From Lates calcarifer (Eukaryota; Chordata; Actinopteri; Centropomidae): DNA of 64,000 nucleotides. Of the stretch, positions 11,170 to 23,173 are shown one piece after another. Position 1 is the first letter of the stretch. Every line of letters begins with the position of its first letter. A program made the translations under genes and the position numbers. The stretch spans positions 23,433,928 through 23,497,927 of the forward strand of contig NC_066838.1 of the NCBI RefSeq assembly GCF_001640805.2. Reading direction: 5' to 3'. The notes beneath the pieces were generated by a model. It made no database searches. It saw only the letters and a list, made by a program, of their open reading frames with translations, and was not told the DNA's origin.

Positions 11170-11480
11170 GTCTTTAAATCACATTTTGTGATTTCCAATG
11201 GATACATAGACATAAACTATAAATTACTTCAATCATCGATTAAGCTTAAAATAACCACTAAAGTGATTCATCAATTATCAAAATAGTTGCCAATTAATTT
11301 TCTGTTGCTTAATGAAGTGATAAATAATTTCAGTTCTATGTGACACCTGCAAAACATCAGGATGTTGGTATTCATTGTCACCATGTTGACATGCTGATAT
11401 TAGCGTTTAGCTCAAATCACTGCTGTGTCCAAGTATAGCCTCTGAGAGCTGCTAGCATGGCTTGTTAACGGCAAGACGAT
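11170..11480. repeat. Two adjoining interspersed repeat fragments
   Basis: At 11220-11340, ATCGATTAAGC, CAATTATCAAAATAGTTGCC and AATTAATTTTC belong to the ATTAATCG-rich element common in this window. At 11342-11480, ATTAGCGTTTAGCTCAAATC, a CTGTGTCCAAGTATAGCCTC phrase and GCTGCTAGCATGGCTTG match the 3' part of the repeat seen at 21440-21980 and at 45020-45330. Confidence 0.6.
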
Positions 11481-12039
11481 AGTTTTGCAGATGAATGAAA
11501 GATCAGGCACATGCTGTGCTTATTATTCCCCTCATCTGAGGCACAGACACAGGCCTTTAGAGAGTGGCTCTAAATCATTTGCGTTTTGTTTCCTTTTAGA
11601 GGATTCACACAGAGAAGTTCTAAAGCTAGTCTCAGTTTGGAGGTGAAGGGTTAACCTCGGCCCGTTTGATGGGCCACCTTGCTAAATATAACCCCAAACC
11701 TCCTCCACATGGGCACGCACGAGTCTTCAACTGCACTCCCTCTGTCAACACTTCGGCTCACACACTTTTTTTTTCTTCTCCCCCCTCACACACTCCAACA
11801 GGCTCATTTACAGTCTTGTCGTACTGCAGCCGCTCACACACTCATTTCTCAACACACCATTAATACTTTAGTGAGTGCAGTTCTGTTGAGAAGCCAGTTC
11901 ATTCAGGCTCGGCACGCTAAGGAGGTTATGCCTGCTGTTTCTGTCTCACACTAAAATTAACCAGAGGTAGTGATGCTCATAGTGTGGGAATTTTTTATTC
12001 TAAATATTTTAGGTGTGTTTACTGTCAAACCTAAGCTAT

Positions 12040-12445
12040 ATTAAAGGAAGTGTTTTGTGGAAAATGCTTCCTCAGTATTGGCAAGAGTTAGACGGATACA
12101 AACCATGAGTCAGACCCTTAAATATGAAGGTGATTAGCTTAGCTTAGCATAAAGACTGTAAGCATGGGGAAACCGCTAGCCTGGCTTTGTGAAAAGGATA
12201 AGAAAATTCACCTGCTAGCACCTCTAAAACTTTTTAATCAACACGTTACATTACAGAAATATACCAGTCTAAAAATCAAAGAGTGAACACGACTAGTTTT
12301 GGTCCCTGCTGACGCCATAAAACCGCACCTTTTACATTTTAGTTTACATGTTCTGTAGAGTCACATAGAAATGAGAGTGGTATTGATTTTCTCATTTAAT
12401 ATCTTGGCAATAAAAGTGTTTCCCAAGATGCTGAACTATTCCTTT
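12040..12445. repeat. Interspersed repeat copy (TTAGCTTAGCATAAAGACTG type)
   Basis: The segment contains GATTAGCTTAGCTTAGCATA, a CCGCTAGCCTGGCTTTGTG phrase, CACCTGCTAGCACCTCTAAA, ATCAACACGTTACATTACAG and, at the end, CTGAACTATTCCTTTAA. I recognise this order of phrases as an abundant spiny-rayed fish repeat. No coding capacity is seen, so it is probably a non-autonomous element, and it is degraded. Confidence 0.65.
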
Positions 12446-15205
12446 AAAGTCCTGGATGATAAGATCAAATTTTTCTCAGTAAAATATTTATGCTAGCAGC
12501 ATATTGAGCTACTCCTTACATCATCTTTGTAGCACTAGAAGGCACAACAGCAGTGAGTGTGAAGTTCATGGCAGCTGTCTTTCATAGTGATCCGTCAGTG
12601 AGGAAACTGTCAGCACTGAAGGCATCACTGAAGTGGAGAGAGAAGCTTTGAAGCTCAGTATTGGTATTGAGGCAATGTTTTCCCTGAACAACCAGATGCC
12701 ACATTGATGCTACACTTTCATCCGTGTTTAATGTTGTTTTTTCTTTAATTTTTAGGCGGATAAGTGTAGCTATTTAAAGAGACACTCCACTGATTTTACC
12801 AGAAGTTCACTTTACTCATTATGAGGCCTATTAAAACAGTTGTATAATGTCCTCTGTGGCTCTGGAGGAGCTCTCCAGTGTTGAAATGTCATCAGGGTTA
12901 TCTCAGCTTTGGCTTGACACTAAAACATGTTAAGAGGATGCTTCAAGCTTGTGTTACAAACTAGGGGTGTGGGGGTTTGAAAGATGAGGGTGTTTACGAG
13001 GTAGTAAGGGTTAGAAGACGCTATCCGGTTGCATTATTGGAGATGCGAGATCCAGTGTTTGTGGAGCTCGGCCCACACTAGAGATTTAAAATCTGAATAT
13101 CTCCGTCGGTGCTACTGCAATTTCGACTGTCTTTTTTAAAATATGTCTCTCACAAGTTCCTCAACGCCTTTTAAGAAGGGAAAACACAAAAACCTGTTGA
13201 GCATTAAGAGCTCTGTACCTGGAGTAGGTTTCTGTGTTGGTGGTGGAAAAAGTAGATTCACCTACATCCTGGTTGTCATTAGACTTTGGCTCTCTATCGG
13301 ATGACTGGATCTAACCCATGCCAGAAAATGCACCCTGCGCCATCGCGCAGCTGCTCGGGCCCCTTGCTATGGAAAGAATATGTGTTCATGGCTGTAGCTA
13401 AATTCATGTAACAGGAATTTTTCATAGCTTAAGTGTTTTTTGTGTGAGATCAGATCAAACTGCTTTTGAATTAAAGTAAAAACAGAAGAGGGCAGGTACT
13501 GTCTGGCCTTGCCACGGCTGAAAAAGGCATCTTTTTTGTGTTAAAGTGTGATCTGATGGATGATGATGAAAGCGAGGCTGTTTAATACCTCGTCTGCTTC
13601 CCTCTTTGTTTCTGCAGTAGGTGGAAATTGGCCCTTGTATTTGCAGCCCGGTTCTCATGCTGCACGACTGCTCTCTTCATTAAAAGGGAAGCCGCGTGCT
13701 CAAAGCTGCTTCAGATTATTACCATATGTCTGCAAAGCCCAGAGCTGAGCAGCAAACCGGCTCCCATCCTACCCTCTAATTTCTTATCCCAAAATTGGAC
13801 ATGTGGGTCGTTGTGTGTGACAACGTCCCTCCCTTCCTTTAGCCGGCACAGTACATTCTCACAGTATTTCTTCTCCCATTTTAGATGCATAATAGCAGTG
13901 CATCAGCCTTTAAGCAACACTGGGGAAAATATTATGCCATGACTCGAGATATCTAACTGCATGTTGTTTTAACCCTTCAGCTGTTTTTTAAAGATATTAG
14001 AGAAGCGGAAAGCATTGTCTCAGTTAAGCGTCTTATAATGGGACTCCTTCTGCTCGTTCGAGGGTTTCTCGTCTCCAAGAGGCCAATGTGTGCATTGTAC
14101 CTCCACAGAAATAACTGAGCTCATTCACCACAGAGTTGGTGCATTCATAAAAAGGAATAAATCTTTCAGGAGACATAAAAGGCGCGGGCACTAATTAATG
14201 CGGAAAAATGTCAGCCCTTTTACAGTTTGCGCAAAACATAAAGAAAGTTCACTCTGGATGTAGGAGGAGGTTTAAAAGAGATCTTTGTGTCACCCAGTCC
14301 AAAAGCCATTGGCCCAGATTGCCCGTCCCAGCATGCAGCTCACCTCTGCATGAATACAACACTTGTCTGATGGAGTGGGCAGAAAGCCCCCCCATCGCCA
14401 GGAGATCCTACACAGGGCTTTAACATGAGCAGCACAAGTTTTGCACAGTTTGAGAAACTGCCACGGACAAAGTCGAGGATATTTTACTTGCTGCTGCTGC
14501 TGGAGATAAGTTTGCAACACCTTTTAGCAGTTGGACGGCTGTAATTTGGTCAGGAATAGCTTGGTTAAATGGATTAGAAGACGGCAGCATTTGGTGCTTG
14601 ACAGCTCTTGGTGGGTGGCTTTCAGCGGATGATTAGCGGAGGACTGAAAATTGTACAGAGTCACACAAGGAGGCATCTAAAGGAAGGTTCAGAGACATGT
14701 TGAAATTAGTCTTTGCTTTGTGGACAGAAGTGTGGTCAATAATACCACTTGTTGCCCACTTAAGACTCGCCTGTTAAAACCTGGATGGCAGCGGTGACGC
14801 TTAATCCAGGTTTAGAATCAGTAACATGGTCCCCTGGAGGTGTAATGGATTGTACTTGAGGGAAATCTGTTTGCTCACTTGGATCGGCCTTGAAGTGGAA
14901 TCAGACTTGGACAGAAGGTTCAAAGTGTTTTGTGGTTTAAGCTGGATGAGGTAATTGTGCAGGTGGAGGTTTTGAATAAACATATTGGCAGTTGGCAGAG
15001 TTTGAAGTCGAGCTGGGCTGGCAGGTTTTATATCATAAAGATGGTTGATGAAAGGGGTGTATTGATTGTCTGCAGAAGTTGTTGGGAGGGTCAGGGGCTG
15101 GTTAGGCGTAGCGGCTCAGAAAGTGACACTGTTGGATGAGTCCGATCCAAACTCGAGTTTTAGGGCAACGATTTGATAGGATAAGCTTTATTAAATACTA
15201 CTCAG

Positions 15206-15230
15206 CGTTAGGTGGTTGAAGCAAGTGACA
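15206..15230 (+). promoter_or_regulatory. Leader before start codon of exon B
   Basis: The sequence before the ATG at 15231 has A at -3 and no in-frame stop back to TAA at 15192-15194. There is no good splice acceptor: CTACTCAG at 15198-15205 is possible but has a weak pyrimidine tract. GAAGCAAG at 15218-15225 would be in phase with exon A but lacks a pyrimidine tract. This favours a separate first exon with its own promoter. The region is not CpG-rich. Confidence 0.3.
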
Positions 15231-15354
15231 ATGTTCCTGTACTGGAAGAAGCGTGGAGCGTATCAGCTGGAGGCACTGCCACCCTCTCTCACTCAAGTGG
15301 GAATAGAGCGCTACTCCTGGTCGTCATCCCTGGACGTCATCCATGATCTGTGTG
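15231..15354 (+). CDS. plekhg5: PLEKHG5 alternative first coding exon B
   Basis: ATG at 15231 starts a 41-codon exon beginning MFLYWKKRGAYQLEALPPSL and ending SSSLDVIHDLC, with one base (G) left over before the donor GTAAGC at 15355. Joined to the exon at 23174 it makes a GAT codon and reads straight into DDKPVQEEDWVVC. The codon use is clearly coding (CTG, GAG, ATC, GTC), unlike the neighbouring intron. The peptide is amphipathic and has no domain I can name. The frame is blocked upstream by TAA at 15192, which supports 15231 as the start. It is an alternative to exon A (5143-5224), both exiting in phase 1. Coding status is quite likely. Membership in PLEKHG5 follows from strand, phase and distance. 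Confidence 0.65.
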
Positions 15355-15719
15355 GTAAGCAGAGGGGAGGGGTGAATCACCTGACCAAGTGCTGGATGTG
15401 TGTGTCACAGTGAAACAGGAGGCCTGGCAGTGGATTGGTTTTCTGTTTGTGTATCCATTTTATTTTTGATTATCTGCAGTAAATACCACATTTTAAAGGT
15501 TGAAAAACAAACTGTAAAATCAAGGAAAGGAAAATCAAAAACATTAATATATATGTTTAAATGCTTTGTATATGCAGCTGTTTGTTCTTGTTTGTAAAGA
15601 CCTCTGATCACTGACTGGATGCATCTATATTAGATTCATTTCTGATGCTTTTTTGTTGCCATGAAGGCTACAGTGACGTATCACAACAGAAGTTATCTCA
15701 CGGCACTTTTCAGTCTAGA

Positions 15720-15890
15720 TTGTACTCCTTGATATTACTTGACATTCATGGTCCCCAGATGACGACTCAGCCTGACTTTATCAACAGGCCTAACTTTTCT
15801 TGTAATACCATCACCAAGTTTTGGCCAATACTTTGGTTTATGCCCAAAATATCTGTCAAATGAATGACGTTGCCATCAGCCTGCCAGTAT
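15720..15890. repeat. Interspersed repeat fragment
   Basis: GACATTCATGGTCCCCAGATGA, CCAATACTTTGGTTTATGCC and TGACGTTGCCATCAGCCTG occur in the order expected for the widespread fish repeat also present at 21440-21980 and 45020-45330. Confidence 0.6.
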
Positions 15891-16223
15891 CTTTACAGCA
15901 CTGACTCGACTGTTCGCCGGCTGCTGTCATTTTAAGATACGACACACACACAAAACTCTGTCATCAGTCCGCCTTTTTATCACTTGGCTAGCGCTGCTTA
16001 TCATTATCTAAATAGTCTACAAGAATGCTCGACTATGATTTGAGTCTAGAACTATCACACTCATTTCAGGCCGAGCTGCCGTCTCGTCTAACATGACATT
16101 GGTGCTACTGTGTAACATGTAACATGGATCAGACATTACTTCACATTGTTCTATGTAACTTTTCTCCAAGCAGATGATCTGGTTCACTTGCATTTTGAGC
16201 TCAGGATTTCAGCCTCATCATGG

Positions 16224-16228
<5 letters not shown>

Positions 16229-16256
<28 letters not shown>
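16229..16256. repeat. Poly-T tract (28 T)
   Basis: An uninterrupted run of T. It may be the reverse-strand tail of a retroposed element, but no element body is recognisable next to it. Confidence 0.9.
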
Positions 16257-16889
16257 CCATTGCTCTGTTCTTCCGTGGAAAGCACTCAGTGACCTGGCAT
16301 GAAGACAACCTCACATGAGTGAGAAGAAGAGAGGGAAAGAGCGGATGAGACCAGCTCCACAGATGAAATATTTACCGCCGAAGAAGTGCATAGCTGAACT
16401 GAAATGCTTCCCTGTCTCCTCTCAGTGCTTTTTTGACGTGGCACAGGGGCACTCGCTTTCCGCTGTGCCGCCCGATTTATGCCATTAGTGAAGGGGAAGT
16501 GATAACACAGGGCTGGGGAGGAATGTTCTTCATCCTCTCCTCTCTGCCAGCCAGCTGCTTGGAAATCCGGCTACTTTCTGGTCAGCTTAAGGACGGTGCC
16601 TGCTGAGGCTGACCTGTTTGGCACTGGGCGAAAAGAGGAATGCCACAGAGGGAACACTGAGGCTTTGATCCTTACCTTTTCACCATCTCTGTAATTAAGC
16701 CCCGAGCTTCTACTAAAAACATTTCCCAACTCTGTTGAAGCACTCAGCCTTTGAGCCTCTCAGCTTCAAGAACCGTCCCATCCTTCAAAATAGAAAGTAG
16801 TCTCTTTGATTTCCTGTCGCATCTCAGCCTCAAAACACATTTCTCTTGCCAGTCACATCTCACCTACCTCATCCCGCTGTCTTAAAACA

Positions 16890-17094
16890 CTGTAGGGTTC
16901 GATCCCGAACTCCTCCTGTCCACGTGTCGAAGTATCTTTGAGGAAGACACTCGCTCCAGGTGGGCAGGCCGGCAGCCTTGCGTGGCCACCATATGTGTGT
17001 GTGAATGGGTGAACGAGAGGCAAATTGTAAAGTGCTTTGTCCTTGAAGATAGAAAAGTGCTCTGTTAAGAGCAGTTCATTTATCATTTACCATG
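16890..17094 (+). mobile_element. 5'-truncated tRNA-derived SINE
   Basis: A B-box-like GGTTCGATCCC (16896-16906) is followed by GTCGAAGTATCTTTGAGGAAGACACT, GTGTGTGAATGGGTGAA, AAAGTGCTTTG and a tail ending CATTTATCATTTACCATG. This is the same body and tail as the SINE at 2708-3027, but it lacks the A box and is more diverged, so it is an older, truncated copy in the same orientation. Confidence 0.75.
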
Positions 17095-19344
17095 TAAACC
17101 TTCAGTACTTCAGTGCTTCAGGTAGAAATTTTAAATTTGTGTTTCCATGTGAAGCAAAGACTCAGTAAATCAGCCTCCCTGCAGCGAACACACAACTGAA
17201 GAAATGCCTCTGTTATCAATTTAAAACTGGTGCTGCAGTTAAAATGAAATATAAGTTGAATAACAAAAAGGCACTTGAGGAAAGCTTTTGTTCAGTTCAG
17301 GTCGCTTGCAGAGTTTTATTTTGGGTTTCAGTGCAGTTTGAATCACTCACTACCTTCCTGCTGTACACCACATTACTGGTCCGGTCTAAAATATCCCCCA
17401 GAGTATAAGTACACACTGGCATTCCTCGGATTGTACTCAGCCACGGGTTCCAGTAACAACAGAACATACCTCCGTGTTATTTGGAGTTTAGCACCAATAA
17501 AGCCCATAAAAAGAAAAACCATGACACAAAAGGGCGCAGTATTACATAATAGTAACTTGTACTTGACCAATTGCTGTACTTTCTGACATAAATGCCCTAA
17601 AAAATCTAAGTTATGTAGTAATCCCCTCATGACCCCTCTTAAATATGGTGACAGGGTATTGAGTTTTCAGCTAATACTTTACCTTAATGTCCTAAAAGTC
17701 ATGTTAGACCTCAGATATGCACAGAGAAAAGTTTATTTTTTAAATTTTCACCGTCATTAAATAACTCCAGAGTGAGTCAGCAGCAGAGTAAATCAGATAT
17801 TATTTGTTTTTTTCTTGTAAATTGAAAATTGTTGACCGCTCCTCCTCCCCGCTCTGGAACAGTTTACACTTGTTGTTCTGCGGGTTTTCAGTTTTTTACA
17901 TGGGGAACCTTTGGTTTTGCTCAGATGTGGCGGAGGAGAGAGGGAAAGATGGAGGGGGGAGGTAGGGGAGCGTGTGATGCACATGTGTGTGATTTTTACC
18001 GCTGTGGGGGTAAAACAACATTATAAGCAGGAGGGCTGGGTCCTGCCCCCGCTGCCACTGAACCCTCAGCATTAGAAACAGCTGCAACCTGCTCGTGTTT
18101 TTACGTCCGCTCACCAGGCCCCGACTCGTTCACCTGCAGAGGAGCGCTCTCTTTTGTAAATGTTTGGTTCGTTATTCGCAGAGTGTGATCTCACGTAATG
18201 TTAGATATAAATAGGTGTGTGAGAGACACATAAACTCAAGCATCTGTGTTCTGTCATTAAACCTTTGTGACTTTAATTTGCCCCCAGTTTGTAATGATGG
18301 ACTGAACAAACTGTTGACACAAAGCGGAGCAAATCACCTGTCTCCCTCGCTGCTGTGTTTAATCCTCTCTTTTCTGCATGGCTTCCTCGCCTTCTTCTCT
18401 ACTCATTCCACATTTTTCTGCGGTCTAACTTCTCTGTCTCCCTGCCATCCTGCATGTGCTGATACGGCCGTCTCTCTGCCAGCTCTCCCTGTCCGTATGC
18501 CATCCGCCTGCCTGCCATCTGTGTTCGTGTCCCGGGAGTCTTTTCATAACCACCTCCTGGCGAAGGTGCACTGTATGTTGCGTTACATACGGGGGTGTGG
18601 AGGTTGCAGAGGCTCTCACAAACGTTATGTGAAAGTGAAGAGAGGAGTGTAAGCCTGAGCAAATAAAAGAATAAGCTCACCTTCCTCCCTCTGCATGCGC
18701 CAGGATGAGACCTGGTGAATTCTTAACATTCCTCGTAAAAATGCGTGTAAGGCTCACGGGTAAACGTGGGCTGGGCTCGGCCTCTCCCTGCCTAAACGTG
18801 GAGTTCTGGTGAGGCTGTAACGGGAAGGTGGAGAGTATGACGACTGAGCTCTGATGTGGTGGTGTTTGAATACTGCATCTTAGGCCGTTAAGTGTGTACG
18901 TTTTTAGCCTGTGTCTGAATGCACAGGTGCGAGTCCCTAATGTTCAAGTCCAAGTCTGAGTCACCAGAGTAGAGTCAGAGTCTGCCTGCCTTTGCATAAA
19001 ATTGATTAATGTTACAGTGTTAATATAGCTATCAATATCTTATGCCAAATTATGATGGCTCATTACAAAAAAATAAACAGTACTCGTCTCCAAATTCAGA
19101 GTCTGGATGCAGTCAGTTCTCATGTCTGAGTTATCACTTATCAAGTCCTAGTCACATCAAGAGTCTTGTAAATCAGGACTACAATACTACAGCAGTGGTT
19201 AATGTTGCTGCACCTGTCCAGATTTGTGGTTTTGCAGTGATAATGGCAGCTTATCACTCAGAGTTTGAACATTTTTGACAAGCGCAGGCCTCTCACTTCT
19301 AGTCAGCATCTGTCACTTTTGCTGAAATGACGACTTGGACAGTT

Positions 19345-19475
19345 ATTTCCATCACTGATTAATCTGCAGATTAGTTTCTCTACAAACTGTTTAATTGTTT
19401 GATCTGTGAAATGCAGAGCGGTGCCCGTCACAATTTTCTAAAATGTCTTTAAATGGCTTTTCTATCAGAAAAACT
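19345..19475. repeat. ATTAATC-type interspersed repeat fragment
   Basis: TGATTAATCTGCAGATTAGTTTC and TTTAATTGTTTGATCTGTGAAATG resemble the element at 33395-34090. Confidence 0.5.
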
Positions 19476-19913
19476 GTAAATTGGTCTAAACCAGTGGTGT
19501 TACAGTTAGACAGATGCTCACTGTTATTTTAAGAGAAATCACCAAGTATTCTTGCAAAACCACACATAAACCTGACCACGTTCACTGTTGCATTATGGTT
19601 ACAAATTGAGGAAGTGGAGATTGACAAGTGGGAATACTTAGCACATCTTGCGTGTTAAGAGTCTGCATCATTTCGAACTTGCCCCCGCTGCTCTGGCTTA
19701 TTTACGGCTGCCTAATGGGTCTTTGCCCCGGGCAGTGTCTCTCTCTCTCTCTCTGTGGTGAGCAGGTCAGCAGAGAGCAGCGTAGATGGGATGCTCCACT
19801 GTCTCTTTAGTGTGCAAGCTCATTGTCTGCTATCACGTGTGTTCGTGTATAGTGTGTGCTTGTGTTTGCTTTTTGGCTTAATCAGCAGTGCTGAGTTCAG
19901 GAATTCCAGTTCA

Positions 19914-19955
19914 TCAGAGAGAGAGAGACAGAGAGTGAGAGAGAAAGCGGGAGAG
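19914..19955. repeat. GA-rich low-complexity tract
   Basis: A purine tract of GAGAGA units with interruptions. A short TC run lies nearby (19737-19753). Confidence 0.7.
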
Positions 19956-21439
19956 TCAGCAAGATATGAGCAAGTAGGAGAGAAGATGGAGGTTCAGCAG
20001 ATAAGGGAATGATTTTACAATAAAACAAGAGGGTCAGGGCGTAAAAAAAACAAGGGTGAGGAGGTTAAGGAGCTAAGGAGAAGCTGGGGTTTAGGGCAGA
20101 CGGGGATAGAGTGGATTTGAGGTTACAGTATGGCTCAGTTAGTTCAAATGAGTAGAAGAGAAGTAACACGAAACATAACCATCACAGCCACGTTCATCTG
20201 TGGTGCTTTCACTGCCTCATTCGAAGAATCTTTTCTCGTGAACAAAAGGAATCAAACATCGCACACACTGTTAGTCAGATGTGCAGATATAAGTAAAAAG
20301 TGAGAGAGTAAAAAATGTAATAAAAAGATGCACAATTATATACGCTGACCCACACAACTGCATGAAAAAGACATATCAGCAGTTTGTATGTTATAAAATA
20401 AGCAAACAGCCTTACCTTTAGACACATTTCTGCCTTTTAGACAGGGTTGTAAGTCACGATTATTTACATTTGGTCTATAAAATGTCAAAAAAGCTCTCAG
20501 AATAACAGAAATAATGTATTAATTTACAAGTCTGTAAACTCTTATTTATTTCCAAATCATCTGCTTAGAAGTTTCCTGGAAATAACAATATAATTTGGTG
20601 CTAATTATTGGTAAGTTGGTATGTGAGCTAGCACAGCCTGTAGGATAGGAGGTGAGCTACACATGGAAAATGTGAGTATGTACAGTTTAGCATAAATGAA
20701 GAATAAAGTTTCCAATAATAACTAAATGAATGAGTAATAAATATAATGAGTATATAATAAAGGCACTAGGGTTTAAATTGAGTTGAATTCATCTGTAGGT
20801 CAATAATAAACTCAACTAATTTGAGTAAGTGCAATAATAGTCTTGGAGCTTTGTCTCTATTTTTCCTGTAATTAGATCCAAACTATGTGGTTCTTTCCAG
20901 GAAACTAGAAGAAGAAATGATCAGGAAATAAAGGACAACACTTCGTTCATGTGCATTTCATCACCTGGCCTTAAAGCGATCAGTTGAACCAAGGTCGAGG
21001 TGTGTTGAGGACACTCTGCTCCATCCCTGAGATGAGACCTGAGATCACACCAATAAGCCAGAGTAACATTTGTCTGCTGGAAAGCTGTGAAGTCTCATTG
21101 TGGTCGAGGAGGTTCTGCCTCTTTGGGAAACGCTCCATAAAAGCTGGAGGCTCCCTCTGCAGCCTGCTGCTTGTAAACCCTGAGGGATCCATTAGCCTGA
21201 GGCCCGGGCCTGGCAGAGGCCACATTCAGAGCTGAGAGCGCGTCTAGGCCTGCTCCCAGCACAGCAGAGACGCAGGAGAGACCGTTTTTATTTTCTCTCT
21301 TTTCCCGGAAGGTGATGGAAGGTTGACAAAATCCACTCTGCATCAGTGGGACTGTTGAGTGGTATTCAAAGGGGTTTTTTAGCCAGTCCTGCGGCCTGGC
21401 CCTAACGGTGGCAGTGTTGATTGGTCGGTTCACTGCTTC

Positions 21440-21980
21440 GGCTCAGGTTGAAATATCTCAACAACTGTTCGATGGATTAGCATGAAATTTCATAGAGACA
21501 TTCATGGTTCCCAGTGGATGAATCCTACTGACTTTAGTGCCACCAGCAGGTCAACATTTTTCCTTAAATATCTCAATATCTCAACATCTACAGCATAGAT
21601 TGGCACAAAATTCTGCACAGACATTCGAGGTTTCCAGATGAGTCCTCTTGACTTTGGTGAGTTTTCCCTCTAGCACCATGACGACGTTTCTTTGACAATC
21701 ACTTGTAATTTGTTGCATCTGTTCATGTCCTCAGCAGGATGACTTCTGATAACTTTCATGATCCCTCACCTTTTCCTCTAGCGCAAACTCAAAAGTCAAA
21801 ATTAAAATACTTGGAACTTTCCATCAGTTCTTTGTGTTTAGTCCTAAATATCAAAGAACACTGTAAACATCGCCATGACTTGCCTTGAGCATTGCTACCG
21901 TGCTGACACAGGCTCAAAGCACCTCTGTTGCCTATTTACAGTCTCACAGAGCCGCTATCGTGGCTGTAGACTCTTTTTTT
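21440..21980 (+). repeat. Interspersed repeat, longest copy of the 'AATATCTCAACAACT' family
   Basis: The copy begins near GAAATATCTCAACAACTGTT and continues GACATTCATGGTTCCCAGTGGATGAATCC, then a second partial unit with ATATCTCAACATCTACAG and GACATTCGAGGTTTCCAGATGA. It ends with a CAAAGCACCTCTGTTGCC phrase, TCACAGAGCCGCTATCGTGG and CTGTAGACTC. I recognise this order from spiny-rayed fish genomes. The first part appears locally duplicated (about 21450 and 21575). ORF 21885-22121 is inside the repeat and not a gene. Confidence 0.7.
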
Positions 21981-23173
21981 ACTCCTGTTGATCAAATCCA
22001 CTGTAGACAGGTTTATCGTTCTTTTTCCAGTGGGGAAGCTGTGGGCTTTGTGGCATGCACCAATTACACTGTTTTCCCCCTCCTCTCTACAAGCACCCTT
22101 GACCTGCGAGTGGAGCTGTAGCCAAGTCGGATGACTCAAGGTGACTTGTTTTTTTGTACGCCCAGCTCAGGGCGGCAGGCCTCGGTTGTTTTAACCGTCT
22201 CTGTCACGCTGACAAGTTATTGTTTGAAGCTGGCCTTTAAAGTTCATCCACGGAGTGACTTCATCTTCTAGCAGCGGGCCTCCTCCATTACTGATGATTT
22301 AGTAATGATATTTCATTAACGGCTTGGGCCAAATAAGGAGCGGTGACATTACAATGAGCAGGTTATCTGAGCTTTCTGGAAGGGTTCACTTCAAAGTCCT
22401 GTCACGCCTGGAAACTGGAGACTTTTTTTGCAACAAGCACCTCTACCATCTGTCCCACCGCCCCGACCCCTTCCAGCTCTTTCTCCTCCCCTACTCTTAC
22501 TTTCTCCTTCCTACACGTGTATTCTCTGTTTTTCTCATTAGGTAGATGGATAAATATTGGTGCACCCAGGCTCTCTGTTATGATATCTTTATCGTGTGTA
22601 TACATGTAGAAGATGTAGATGTAAACACTGCCTTTTATCATACCCTCAGAGCAGCATTGGCCCAACTAGTCAAGTAGATTTTAGAGGTTTATTTGACAAC
22701 GGTGATTTGTTATTGTGGAGTGGAGTACAGTGAGCTCGCCCCTGATGAGAGCACTTTCGTACAAAAAACCCAGAGCGAAGGGCTTCCTCTCATTTGCTCC
22801 ATTTTCTTCCTGTCTCTTTGGTTGTTACTCATTTCTCTCTGATCGCCTCCCAACAACACACCCCACCCTCTTCCCTCTGTTTACCTTTCCTTAGAGAAAT
22901 CTCTTTAAGCAAACTTCTCTTTTTTCATTTTATGACATGGCTTTTTAGTCTCTATTACTGTGTGAGAGTGTTTCTTACGCTCATAGTCCTCCCTCCTTTC
23001 CCCTCCATCCTTGTATAAACACAGGGCAGCGACTTCAGTCTCTGTGTCTACATTATGTTTTTACAGCTTTTACCAAGAAAGGTGTGTTAATGGATGTGTG
23101 GCTGGCTGGGTGGCTGGTTTGGTGTTTTAGTGATAAAGAGAGACGTCAAGTTGACATGTGTGTTCTGTTTCAG

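Larger units (their letters stand above)
5225..15230 (+). other. Intron (if exon A is used), repeat-rich, no other gene seen
   Basis: About 10 kb with no convincing coding exon on either strand. It holds a diverged tandem/inverted repeat (6430-7490), a TG microsatellite (7602-7619), a repeated block at 8525-9125 and copies of several fish interspersed repeats (10640-10765, 11170-11480, 12040-12445). Listed ORFs here are short and lack splice or homology support. Confidence 0.5.
15355..23173 (+). other. Intron, no other gene seen
   Basis: About 7.8 kb between exon B and the common exon at 23174. It holds a fragment of an interspersed repeat (15720-15890), a T-run (16229-16256), a truncated SINE (16890-17094), a GA-rich patch (19914-19955), a further ATTAATC-type fragment (19345-19475) and a long repeat copy (21440-21980). 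ORFs up to 145 codons (18215-18652) have no supporting features. Confidence 0.55.

Noticed and set aside
15218..15225. Acceptor GAAGCAAG joining exon A to exon B in frame
   Set aside because: The phase would fit (A + TG gives ATG), but there is no pyrimidine tract and A sits at -3, so splicing here is unlikely.
18215..18652. 145-codon ORF with hydrophobic stretch
   Set aside because: Pyrimidine-rich intron sequence with no splice logic or recognisable motif; the opposite strand is open as well.
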